Part shown: positions 44,056 to 55,057 of the stretch, piece by piece
Position numbering within the stretch: the first letter of the stretch is position 1
Layout of the letters: every line of letters starts with the position of its first letter
DNA from: Strigamia acuminata
Lineage: Eukaryota; Arthropoda; Chilopoda; Geophilomorpha; Linotaeniidae
Length of the DNA: 64,000 nt
NCBI GenBank assembly: GCA_949358305.1
Contig: OX442314.1
Location: 38,413,211 to 38,477,210 of the forward strand
Direction of reading: 5' to 3'
Notes under the pieces: generated by a model
What the model was told of the DNA's origin: nothing
The model's input: the letters and a program-made list of their open reading frames with translations, nothing else
Database searches by the model: none
Position numbers and translations under genes: made by a program

Positions 44056-45353
44056 TATAATTCGATTGGTAATTGTGAAGCGAACAAGCTAATTGATGAT
44101 TATGGAAATCTTTTTTGCTTTTATACTTACAGAAAATGGCGACGACGGTACGACGTCGCTCTATTGTGGTCACGTTGCCCGAACGTCATAACAAGTCATA
44201 ACAAACTTTTAAATAATTTTTTTTTAAATTAAAAATATAAAAATATGGTTTTATAATTGATTTTACATTTAAAGCAAAATCTAAAGAATTTATTTTGATC
44301 ATTTAATTTTAGTTTGTTTCTTTTAATTTTCATTTAATCAAGTTACAAAGTCTGAATAAAAAAAAAGTGAAACAATTTTTTTATGGCAGCATCAGTACCG
44401 TCGGAATGATCCTTCTAGGCTACCATACGTAGATGTAGTAAAGCATAAAGATTCGTTCTGTCGAGAACGATGCCCATGATTCAAGATTGTAAACCCCGTA
44501 GTCACGACGCAGATAAAGGACTGGATCAAGGTAAGTAGACTGGATGGGATGCGAAAACTCCGCTCAGAAAAATCACTCGTGAATCGTACGTATAATTTCT
44601 TCAGCTGTGTAAGAACGAGTTGTTGTTGTTTTTATCGTGTTGTTTGTGTTACTTTGAATTTGAGTAGGAACTAACTACCTAATTTTTGGGTCCATGAAAT
44701 GCATATCTCCGGTAAACTTTCATCATCTGTGTTTTATTTATTTATTTTTATTTATTTTCGTGTTTCAGCCGCCTGTTTTTCAGCATGAAATTCTTCGGTG
44801 CGAAAGAAGTACCTTTTCTTTTATTTTATTCTACAGATTTGTGAAGAGAAGTAAAAAGTAATGGCGCAGACAATTCAACCAATCCGCAACCGCACACTAG
44901 CTGAGCTCTCATTGGCTCTATCCCTTCTTTATCACTCCACTTCCGTTAGCGCCATTTGTAAGTTGAGGACAGCATCGTTCTGCTAGTCGTAAGTTTCTGC
45001 CATTTATCTTCAAAATCCTAGACCATCGAATTCATTTGTTTGTAATTTTATGTTCGGTAGGTTTATATTGACAATATTTCAGTGTTAAAATGTTATTTTT
45101 CTATCCTAGATTGCTCGTGTCGCCATTTTCACGCGGACCACGTGAACGATTGATACAATTCATTCCAAGCCGTTGAAACGACAGCGATGAAAATATTCCG
45201 CATCCATTCAACTAAGTTTATCGATCTTTATATCGTTTTATTTTCCAAAGTTTGAATTGGGGGCAGAAAATCCAACTCTCTACCTCCTCGTGGTTGCCCC
45301 CGGACCACTGGACTCGTTCCAGTTGGTACTAAATGAGAGGTTTGGTGTTCGAA
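44056..45353. other. Intergenic region
   Basis: No supported ORF. Presumed promoter of the ariadne gene on the left. Several CAG/GT splice-like strings but no coding exon I can defend. Confidence 0.35.
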
Positions 45354-45610
45354 ATTTATGTGCTGGTTAATAATTCACACGAACCAGTGTGTACAGTGTG
45401 ATTCTGTTAGTCTGCATTCTATAAATGACTGTGGCATCTATCATACGCAACGTTGGAGAGATTTATGTGCTGGTTTATAATTCATACGAACTAGCGTGTA
45501 CAGTGTGATTCTGTTAGTCTGCATTCTATAAATGACTGTGGCATCTATCATACGCAACATTGCAGACATAATATTGGTTCTGTGCCTTCTTGCATTCCAT
45601 AAATGACTGT
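45354..45610. repeat. 107-bp tandem duplication
   Basis: The unit starts ATTTATGTGCTGGTT and includes TGCATTCTATAAATGACTGTGG. It appears at about 45354-45460 and 45461-45567, with few differences. A diverged partial third copy of its second half follows (about 45588-45625). Confidence 0.85.
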
Positions 45611-45625
45611 AGCATTTATCAGATG

Positions 45626-46440
45626 TAACATTTAATTCGATTTAATTGGTGGTTTGCGAGTAGACTGGTTTTTAGCTGGTCTACAGGTTTCAATTCGTTC
45701 CGTCTATCCCTTTAAGAGGTCCATCGTGGTGATAAAATATTGCTTGATTGTTTTCAAAGAAATTCTTTTGCCAAAAATCTTTTCGCTTCGAACAAATAAT
45801 TTCTTAGAAAGATAAGATTATCAGGAATTATTTTTGGAGGTTTACCGAGTTCAACGACCCTGAGTTTAACAACTGTAGGGAATTCGATTGCTACTAAATT
45901 AGGAGTACTGACAGGTTGAAGATTTTTCCAAGTAATTCCGCAACCGGTTTACTCATTTAATTGTACTTAGTCTAATTTTTATCAAGGGTTACTGTGGGAC
46001 CTGACCTAGATCCATGGGCCGGGAGGTTCTCTCGGATGAGAAACCTCGGATGGCTTCTACTTACCAATTATTGCATTGACTTTAACTTGGTCCAATAGTA
46101 GTAAATTAAGTTCTTTTCTCTCCTTGTTTGCGTTGCACTTATTTTCAGTTAATGCGTATAATTTAAGATCAAGATCCTTAAAAGCTTTTTGTACTAACAC
46201 TCACGGGAATGGTGCGGCGTCGGTGACGCACGAGGCGCATCTCTCTCATGGGCGGACGTCCATGCTTCACCGGTATCAAGCAGGATCCTAGGGAAACAAA
46301 AGAAATCGGGGCCGAGATGGCCCTTCGTTTATACAATTTTAGCTCACCATCAAGGCAGCAACCAAGACTTTTCAACGATCTGGTGCGCCTTTAGGTGGTT
46401 GTTCCGTGTGCGACGTCTCTTGCGAAACCTCGTCACTAAT
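45626..46440. other. Spacer without gene
   Basis: Nothing recognised. Short ORFs (for example plus 46076-46291) lack motifs. Confidence 0.35.
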
Positions 46441-46499
46441 GGTGATCACCTCTTGCGACGATTCGAAAAGGGGCGGGGAGATACTCTCCAGCCTGGTCC

Positions 46500-46710
46500 C
46501 CTCCTCCGCCATCGCATTTTTTTAACATACCTGATTTTTTCCTTTGGAAAACGAAAAAACGATGCCTTAAGATCTATTTTTTTTATACATTTTTTACAGT
46601 TATGTGCGCTACAATAAAGTCCGTTACTTTTATTCTTAGCAGCGTTTTGGGTGGTCATCTTTCCAAAATGTTTTTCAATGTTGAAATGCGGTTTCACCTG
46701 TTGTAAACAA
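46500..46710 (-). pseudogene. THAP-domain relic
   Basis: A minus-strand frame contains YCSAHNCKKC … ASFFRFPKEK: the first Cys pair and the F-x-FPK motif of a THAP zinc finger, the DNA-binding domain of P-type transposases and related host genes. The expected following W and the C-x2-H half are lost after a frameshift into arginine-rich sequence. It lies next to but is not continuous with the MULE relic. Confidence 0.6.
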
Positions 46711-47089
46711 TTAACTATAAACAATAAACTCCAAACTAACTTACAAATCATCACTGGCATTAGTGTCATACATAATACTAACTCTTGCAGGCTGGGTGCT
46801 GCATCTGCATCAGCTCGAATCTCAAAAAATGTCAAAATATGTCCCAAAACACACAAAGATCAAAAACTTAAAATTTATACCTTGGAATTGTGGTGACCGG
46901 TCAGTGCAGACTGAATGTGCTATATTGCAAGGTAGCTTATATACCAAGTGGGGTAGAAAAAGGGATTTGGTTCACAGAAAAGTGGAATATCCGTCCCTTA
47001 ATACCTGTTCCTAATTTCCTCCTCCATGATCAAATGTTGAATCTATTTTATCATCTGTAATACCATCTCCATTTTCATTGTGCACAATT

Positions 47090-48890
47090 TTACTTCTGAG
47101 GAAATTTTCTACTGCTATCTGTTTCTTCCAAAGTTATATTATTGTCTTTAACAAGGCTGCTACAATTAGTGCGTTCTTCTGATGCTTGATTAGAGAAGCT
47201 TAGATCTTCATGAGCAATAAGTTTTTTACTTTGCAGATTATACACTGCTGCAATACCTTCCTGTTTAATAAGCTGATTTGCACATGGCACACTAATAAAT
47301 TCCACTTCTTCATCATTACACAAAACTACTGACTCAGAGTCTAACCATCTGCATGTGAAATAATGATTTTTTTGCAAAATAAAATATTTGAATGCAATCT
47401 GTGTTGCCATATGTCACCATTCTCGCACTGTATTTCTAATTCTTTGCAGACATGTGTAACATTCATAAAGAAAGAGAAGAGTAATGTTTCTGGAACTTCT
47501 TTAACTAATTTCTGTGTCCAGTAAGTATTTTCTAAACAACGAGGACTCACATTGAGCAGGTTGTGTATATGTTGAAAAGAAATCTTTATTAATTGGCCGT
47601 AAGGTGTTATCCAAGTTTGTTCCAACACTTATTACAGCTAATTCACATTTTACTTTTTGATTAATACTACACGATTGACATTCATTAGTTTCAGTCTCAT
47701 GTGTAAATGGATTTATGTTGAATGATGCCAGAAATTTAGGCAAAACAACATTATAAAATCTATTGCATCTTGTTGCTTATCTGGGTTGAATTCATGTGGG
47801 AACTGATAGATCTCGAAATCAGTTTTAGTCAAAACATTTTTGAACAGACTAGTTGAATTCACTTTTAATATGCATTTCATCACTTTTGTTTCGTGCAATG
47901 CCTGCATTAACCTACTCAACCAACAGTTCTGAAAACCATTAACAAACCCCTTGGTTTATGATCATCCCACTTGCATTTAGGACATTTCCAATCATCATCA
48001 GAGATGCATTCACCATAATGTCCACCATCATTTACTTTTTTGCAAAAACAGAATGTCTCCAACTCTGAGTAATTGGCTATTACTTTACTATTTTTTGGTG
48101 GATGTTTTCTTAGCTTAGATTGATTGGCTAGTTCGTTGGCTAGTACTTTACTACTTTCTTGTGGTTGTATTCTTAGTATGGTACGTGGGTTTGTTAAAGC
48201 CAAAGCAGTATCCATTCTATCAATTTCAGCTTAAATGTGGAATTATGACAGGTAAAGCACAATCAATTTCAATCTCACTCTCATCAAAGAGTGCTTTAAT
48301 TTTCCTAATCCACCTATTATAAAGCTGCTGTCGAAACAGGTATTTATTTGGATAATCAAGTCTAAAAAGAATATCGGCCCAAAAACAATTTTCATTGGTC
48401 CATTGGTTATAAATTGGGTTTTCAGCCTTCGTTTTAATTTGTGATTGTATTGCCCCTGCTTGGTTTTTGTCTTAATTTTATAACGAAAAATATTTTCAGG
48501 CAAAAATGATGGCATACCTGTTAAAAGTTCTGAATTTGTTTTAAAACCTGGGATCAATGTATATTTCCCAAGATTCATTTCTGCCCTTAGGAACTCATTA
48601 AGATAGTAGCATTGCAAATTATAGATAACAAATACGAATTAATAAACTGGATGTTCCTCCCAGTTGACATCCCTTTTCATCACACTATTGAAACATTCTG
48701 AATTATTGTTTGTTGCCGTGATATTTTGAAATGCTGCATATTTATCTGTATTGAATCTAGCACTGTGCTTATGGATATCGGGAAATAGGATTAGTTTATA
48801 ATTTTGTACTTTCGATTCATGATCTGTGACATACGAAACAATGTTTTCCATAACATCAGCAACGATATCCTGTGTTTGTAAAAATGCACT
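47090..48890 (-). pseudogene. MULE-type transposase relic fused to PHD finger and USP protease domain
   Basis: Minus-strand order. (1) 48890-48250: transposase C-terminal part (NNNSECFNSVMKRDVNWEEHP, then CYYLNEFLRAEMNLGKYTL) with one in-frame stop, similar in layout to MULE transposases. (2) 48215-47930: PHD-like finger (CFCKK…YGECISDDDWKCPKCKW). (3) 47960-47090: ubiquitin-specific protease pieces. These show a Cys box (GFQNCWLSRLMQAL; the catalytic-type Cys codon is 47925-47923), a QQD box (DKQQDAIDF), zinc Cys pairs (CQSC, KC) and a His box (HYFTC…LCNDEEV). Pieces 1 and 2 share a frame; a one-base shift separates PHD and USP, and further shifts follow. The right end is cut by a gypsy fragment at about 48894. 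Confidence 0.6.
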
Positions 48891-48893
48891 AAA

Positions 48894-50110
48894 TCAGGCG
48901 TCCTCGACTTCCATCCATCCCGAATGCACTGCAAAACGGCCTGAAGTTGTGAGTGAGTCGTAGGCTGTGCGCAAAGCTGTTTGTGAGACGTGAAATTCTG
49001 AAAGTGAGACTGAAAATATTTGATTAACATTCATGTCGAGGTCTTCGCAACCATCGACCACAGGTTGGGGATTGCGTAAAAGTCCATTCGCAATTTCATT
49101 GTCAGCAGCTGGCACGTTCTCAATCGAATAGTCATACGCACTCAAGAAGATAGCCCAACGGTGCAGGCGAGCAGCAACAATCTGGTTGCAGCTTTTTTTC
49201 TCGCCAAAAATTGCCACAAGCGGTTTGTGGTCGGTCCGCAAAACAAATTTTCGTCCAAACAAATGGTGGTGGAACTTGCAGATTCCGTACACAATCGTTA
49301 GGCCTTCACGGTCAATCTGAGCATAATTCTTCTGGGCACTGGACAGTAACGAACTGGCGAAGGCGATTGGGCAGTGAACTCCCTTTTCCAAATGGGAAAT
49401 AAACGCACCAACACCCATCAGCGAGGCGTCCACAGTCAGGTACAGCTGCTTCTTGGCGTCATAATGCGCCAACGCTGACTCAACGGTAACTGAGGCTTTG
49501 ACCTTCGTCCAGGCCTTCTGCTGCTCGGGTCCCTGCGACCATGGCGTGTCATCACGCGTCAAACGATAAAGTGGCTCTAAAAGTGTCGACAAATTGTTAA
49601 TGAACCGTCCAGGCGTCCATAATAATTTGCGAGCCCCAAAAATGATTTGAGGGACATCACGTCGTTAGGCTGCATTGCATCGCGAAGGGGCGCCAATTTC
49701 GAATTGATAGGCGTGATTCCCTGCTTTGATGTTCAAACCCAAAAATTGGACGCACAGGCGCAAAAATTTGCTCTTTTTACGGTTTAAAGTCAAATTAGCC
49801 TTGTTGAATGCACCGAGAAGCTGGTCCAACTTGCACAGATGAACGGCATTCGTGGCGCCCGTAACAGCCGAGTCGTCGATGAATGGCTGCGTACTTTCAA
49901 CTGGAGCGGTCAATTTGTCCATTTTGCGTTGAAAAATGGCTGGCGCATTGGAAATCCCGTAGAAGAGACGGTTAACTGTAAATAAACCTAAGTGGGTGTT
50001 AATTGTACACACTTCCTTGCTCTCAGCGTCTAACTCGAGCTGGTTGTAGGCGTGATTCATATCCAAAATGGAATATGTGTCACCACCTGACAATTTTGCT
50101 GCGCGCTACC
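48894..50110 (-). pseudogene. Second gypsy lineage: RT and RNase H
   Basis: The RT part, 50093-49665, includes YSILDMNHAYNQLELD, LFYGISNAPAIFQRKMD and FIDDSAVTG; the YLDD-box equivalent has Phe-Ile before DD. The RNase H part, 49592-48894, includes LTVDASLMGVGAFISH and LRTDHKPLVAIF. The gap between them holds a stop and frameshift. Style and spacing resemble K02A2.6-type gypsy elements, distinct from the 0.9-10.8 kb element. The integrase is missing; sequence ends against the MULE relic. Confidence 0.85.
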
Positions 50111-50156
50111 AGCACCCCCTGGCCGCGGCGGCAACCAATCACGGCGCACTTAATTG

Positions 50157-50909
50157 TCACGACATATATGTTAGGTTAGTCACTCCGGGACTCGTTTTAG
50201 GAGACGTCACAGGTTCTGATGCCTTAACAGTTCCAGTTGGCTGGATCGCTTCACTTTGACTTGTTACTGTAACGACGGGAGCAGTCGCTAACAGTGTTGC
50301 TTGTTGTGCTTCGTGAGCGGCTTGCCTAGCTCGCTTGGCTTTTAAGTTGAGTGCCGCCAACGTACATACTTCTTCCTGTGTCCACACTGTTACGTCGTGA
50401 CCTCCGGGTGTGTGGGTTTCCCCTACAAATCGGGGATCAACCAAAATGACCTCGCCCAATTGCCAGTGGACGACCTGGCACGGTTCACAGGTCGACCATA
50501 CACGTGGACCTGATTTAGAGATACCACGGACTACGTACGGTTGAATATTATCGTTCCAAGGTGATGACTTTGGCCGAATCTTGTGCCCGGCACAATTAGC
50601 ACAAACCATCACATGGTTGCCATGAACTAGGCCAACCTCCCAGCCACTTCCATAACAAAATGGACACGCCACTTCGGTTTCTTCGTCATATTTTAAACGA
50701 GCTTGGGGGATGCCCATCTGCATTTCCCGTTGAACTAATTCGCGCCTCTTTTTACGATTGCCTTCAATTTTCTTAGCCTTTTCCAAGGATTTGACGACTA
50801 ACTTGGTAAGCGGCTCCGGTTTCTTGGTTGGTTTCGGGGGAGCTTCTGGTGCCGGAATCGGGTTCGACTTAACCTTTGAAGTAGGAACTGGAGTGTTCTT
50901 GGCCAACAC
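50157..50909 (-). pseudogene. ORF with CPxCxGxGW zinc-ribbon-like module upstream of the second gypsy RT
   Basis: A 250-codon minus-strand frame. The N-terminus is Pro/Lys-rich (PAPEAPPKPTKKPEP), then a basic helix. Next comes a Cys module: CPFCYGSGW, then VMVCANCAG, SPW and WSTCEPC, followed by an acidic/aliphatic part and an Ala/Gln helix. The same order is found at 12433-13610, so the domain is real and mobile. The first ATG codon may be lost; a TGGCGACCCCTTCC string (minus, about 50942-50955) just upstream could be a primer-binding site. I infer the gag-position ORF of this gypsy lineage. CxxCxGxG also occurs in DnaJ zinc fingers, but no J-domain is present. Confidence 0.55.
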
Positions 50910-50955
50910 TACTTTCGAACTCGGGTGGCTCGCTTAGGAAGGGGTCGCCAAATCA

Positions 50956-52700
50956 ACCCGATTTCTTATTTCTCAAATTACGCTAAATTTTCGTTTAATT
51001 CTAATCGTAGTCAATTCATTACGATGTTTCTTTTAATTTTATAAAATTCTTGGTTTTGGTTTTGGTTTTTAGCGACGCCATTCCGCGAACACTTCCTTTG
51101 TTCTGGTTTTTTATTCCAAATCTAAAAAATACACTAAAATTGTCCATAAATTCATTAAAAATTACTTACAGTTGTTCTGACACTCAAAATAATGGTTTTG
51201 TTTGACAGTTGAGGCCCCAAATCCGTTGCTGGTTCGTTATAGAAAGCACAGTAAAAAGATTGAACAGTGCAATTATACCTCTTTTTGTCTCTGATCTACT
51301 TCTCACTGTCGCTCTTTCCTCATACTCTCTCTGTCGTCTATCATTTTCTGCACAGCTTTTAAGATCCGCTTCTCCATTTCCTCTAACGTGCCCCTCTGTA
51401 CCACAACAGTATCCTGGAAATAAAGAAGACAAAATAAGCAAATAAGTGAACACAACCGTCGACTATCGAAGAAATTCAAATTGAACAATGCACTTTTCTT
51501 GGGCGGCTGTCAGGAGAAAAAAAGAAACAAAAATAAGTAAACGAACGGAGTGTCTGAGTGTTTAATCGTCTTTACAGTTCACATAGACAAAAACATTAAA
51601 GGTCACAGAAAGATAAATGAAAATTCTTTCTAATATCTTTTACATAACCTTTTAAAAAAATTGTGTATCATTTTTCACTAATTAATTTATTTATGGATAG
51701 TCCTCTATTGAGAACAGTGAACATCAATTTAAACACGCATCTACAGGTGCAATTAAACCGCGAATTGTAAATAGCTAAAAGAAAAACACATTATTTTATT
51801 TATTCATTACACGTGTAATGTTCGTCTGCTAACTCATCCAATCGGAATACAGGTTTAGGTAAGGGGAGTTCATATCAAAGTGATATGGAGTCCAAGGAAA
51901 ATAGTATAAGAAATGATTAGCTAACAATTGACTTTGAATAAAATAACTAGAGCCAAACAACATACCAACTTAGGATAAACACCATTGAGGGCTTCAGTGG
52001 AAATCCACTAAAGTCTTTCTAATACTTGTAAATACTCTAAGGAGATAAATGTAGTTTTGGCTTACCTAGTATTTGATTTCCATGGTCAAAGGTCATTGAG
52101 TCCAGTTCAAAATGGTGTACCGGAATTTGGCGGGAGAATCCACCAAGCATTGTTGGAGTGTAGGCAACAAAACCAATCTATCACTTCCATTACCATCCTG
52201 CTTCTCCTGGGTCTTAGCCAAAAGAAGCTTTACACCGTTGCCCAGTAATCTAATACCAAATAGGCTAAGATGTTGGTCGTAGGGCAAAGCAACTAAACCG
52301 TGATAGTGCGTCAAATCTTGAAGCACAATATAAAGTATAACCAAAGGTCAAACAAAATATGTATAAGTCAAAAGTATGGCCAAAATCTGCAGAGGGAGCT
52401 CTGAGCAGACCAAACAAACAAAATATCTCATTGGTATGTCACCAATGAGATAAACCAATTATGCGTGTCCTGTAAGCCAAGGTGATAGCCTCTAGTCGAT
52501 ACAACCGAGTCACAAAACCGAGAATGCAAAACAATTACAGAAAAAGAAAGAAGGTTGGCGAAAAATGTGTTCAAGATTAACAAAAAAGGCTGAAGGATGG
52601 TACCGGAAGTACAAAATCTGTCGAATTCTCATGTGAGCTTTGTGATAAGTTATCCTCACTTAAAGCTTTTTGTTGTGTCCTAAAGCAACAGGCTGATTAA
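50956..52700. other. Mostly non-coding; one possible exon
   Basis: Minus 51418-51303 reads DTVVVQRGTLEEMEKRILKA… after an acceptor-like TTTATTTCCAG and looks like a short coiled coil ending at TGA. Whether it is an exon is undecided (low confidence). 51500-52700 has no supported feature. Confidence 0.3.
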
Positions 52701-52737
52701 GATTCGGTTCCTTGATAGCCTGGATAAGAAAAGCAGA

Positions 52738-53876
52738 TTACACTCCGAACATTGTGTGTCTCTCCTTGGTTAGTGATGTACTATAAAAATTTTCTTTGGA
52801 ATAATTTTGGCCAACAGGAGCGAAGTTTTCTTCAGGATAATTAATGATAAGCTGGGCGCGACAGCCATTAGGAGGAATGCTGGTTAAAACAATATTTTCT
52901 GTCTTAAAAGTAGACTCAGCAGATAAAGCATTTGAAATACCGGTGGCTAAGATGAGACCCCAATTAATGCCTGTATTAGGGATATCCTCAGGGAAGAGAT
53001 TAGCGAATATTCCATTATCAAATAAAATGTTTTGTGACCGGCTGCCCACCCAGTCTGTCACTTACTTGCAATACACGGTGCTTCCACAGCTCTCGTGCGT
53101 ATCTCGTGCTCAACCTGTTGCGGTCCCCCGCACCAGGTGGAGCTGATGGTCATTGGCTCGTCCTCATTTAACTCACAAGCACTATCAAATAAAATGTTTT
53201 TCGCCTTGTTGCTGCGATTAACTAGGGGGAAGAAGCCTAGCAAATTTTGATTTGCAGCAATGCCAGCAGGTGCAAGTGCAGAAGCGTAAGGGCCAGCGAG
53301 AGCGTCACTGCAGCTTGGCGGAAAGCCTCAGCATGGACGCCGAGACAAGGTATCTCTTCATATAGGTTATGGGTGTCAGCATTTAGAGGTCCAAAATAAC
53401 CACCGAAACCGTTAACTTTTTCGGTTGGTAAGTCTGGGACGGCGATGTGGACCGTCTCACCAGTGGTAGTGGATACGGTGCCAATACCGTTTAAGTATAG
53501 AGCAATGGGCTCAGGAATAGTAAGCGTGGTGACGTGAACATTAGGCGAAATTGGCGTTCAATGTCAGTAACGGGCTGTGAATTCGCCAATTTTATTTCGA
53601 TAAACCTAATCCATAGAAGCACAGTGCCATAATAGCGAAAGGCTTCAGTAGGGAGAATTTTCGTCAAATTGGTGATTTTACAACTAAATCCACATCCAAA
53701 TCTATAACTGGTGGATCCACATCCAAATCTACAACTGGTGGTTCCACAATCAAATCGTCATCCGAAACGAGGTTTGCAACAGTCCAAATGGCAAAATATC
53801 TTTTCGGTGGCAAAATAGTCAATTCCTGAATTAAATAAAAATAAATAAATAAGCTGGCTTGAAAGATAACAAACAT
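52738..53876 (-). pseudogene. Unidentified protein relic, possibly capsid-like
   Basis: Consecutive minus-strand pieces read as one protein broken by frameshifts and a stop: 53876-53664 (with DVDPPVIDLDVD repeats), about 53660-53555, about 53555-53280 (beta-rich, ALYLNGIGTVSTTTGETVHI), 53243-53058 and 53061-52738 (NILFDNGIFANLF, IPPNGCRAQLIINY). No enzymatic motif or zinc knuckle is present. The beta-rich, Gly/Pro-punctuated style and absence of retroelement features would fit a coat protein of an insect-infecting RNA virus, i.e. an endogenised viral element. I do not recognise a specific family, so this is a guess. Confidence 0.35.
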
Positions 53877-54074
53877 ATGTTAAAGACAGCTTACATAAGC
53901 CTGTACAATCCCCCATCAAATCCTACAGAACGGGCAAACAGAGACCTCAAATTTATGATAGCAATTTTCACTGATTGTCTCAAACACTGGTATAAATACG
54001 TACACGATTTTGCATACGCCATGCGTACCGCAGCATCTGAAGCAACAGGCAATCCGGGTTTCTCACCACCCTAA
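53859..54074 (+). pseudogene. Gypsy integrase fragment
   Basis: A plus-strand frame with YNPPSNPTERANRDLKFMIAIF and WYKYVHDFAYAMRTAASEATGNPGFSPP. This is the segment around the last catalytic Glu (in NPTER) of gypsy integrases. Both ends are truncated and it ends at a TAA. Confidence 0.75.
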
Positions 54075-54206
54075 AAATATATACACAATCCACTTATAAC
54101 GTCAAAACCGTTAAAAATTGCAATCCTAACAGTAGGCGCATTCAATAAGTCATAAACGGTCGTTGAAACCCGTTTGCATGAACTTTTAAACGAGAATTTT
54201 GTTTAA

Positions 54207-54638
54207 CCCTTCCAACCCGAAAGAATTTGCCTCCCATCTCTCCCTAAGATGGGCATTATATGACCCAGATTCTGCGCATGCGCAAGATCCGGGTTTTAGG
54301 GAATTCCTAACATCTAGCCAATGGGGTTAGATTAACTACACATGTAGTGAACGCCATATGGACGTGGTGGACATGATTGAAATTAGCGGAGCCTGCTGAT
54401 GATCATCATTTATGACCTTTGGACTCCTAAGATGGGTCTTTTTTGACCCAGTTGAACTTTGAGTTCAAATTATAAAAAAACTTAAAAAATTAAAAAAATT
54501 TCAACTGTGGTATAGTGTCTAGTGATGTTTCAAAAGAATAGTCAGCAAAAATCAGATGAAAAAAAAAATTATTTCTTATAAAAAAAATGATTTTTTTAAA
54601 ACGGGGTCACAAAATGACCCATCTCAGGGTTGGAAGGG
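54207..54638. mobile_element. piggyBac-like MITE (432 bp)
   Basis: TTAA (54203-54206) is followed by CCCTTCCAACCC; the other end is GGGTTGGAAGGG followed by TTAA (54639-54642). The 12-bp TIRs are perfect and the duplicated TTAA is diagnostic of piggyBac. Subterminal AAGATGGGxxxTxxxTGACCCA motifs recur internally. No transposase is encoded. It would need a piggyBac transposase in trans. Confidence 0.93.
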
Positions 54639-54642
54639 TTAA

Positions 54643-55040
54643 AAGCTCGTTTAAATGAGCTTAAACGGGCTGAAAATAAACGACCTAAATAGGTCGGGCG
54701 AGGGCACCATGGATTGGCGCTTTCCCATAACAATGACGTAGGAAGTCTGGTAATGCGCTTCGGAATACACCACTCCTCGTAATGTACGCGGGGCTCAATG
54801 GTCCCCAGCTGTTCCGCAATTCTATCTGTAAAGAAAAGAGAAAGATCTTTGTGGAAATCTGGAATGTACGGAGTTAATTCTCGTACCTGTTCCTTAATAA
54901 AAAAATATGATTGTAATTTTAGTTGTTGTATCTTCATTCTTATTAAAGCCATACGATCGTCCTTCTCTTTTTCTTGCTGGTATTTAAATGTTTTTAAAAA
55001 AATCAATTTTCCTTTCTTCATATCTGTTAGTCTCCACAAA
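54643..55040 (-). pseudogene. Unassigned coding-like relic
   Basis: The minus frame 55039-54596 has amphipathic, coiled-coil-like and Trp/Pro-rich stretches (YQQEKEKDDRMALIRMKIQQLKL; EEWCIPKRITRLPTSLLW), then runs into the piggyBac terminus. No domain recognised; probably the tail of a retroelement ORF. Confidence 0.3.
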
Positions 55041-55057
55041 TTTCATACGGTAAAAGG

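Noticed and set aside
50614-50700. DnaJ-type zinc finger host gene
   Set aside because: A CxxCxGxG string is present, but there is no J-domain or repeated CxxCxGxG units, and the ORF abuts a gypsy RT.
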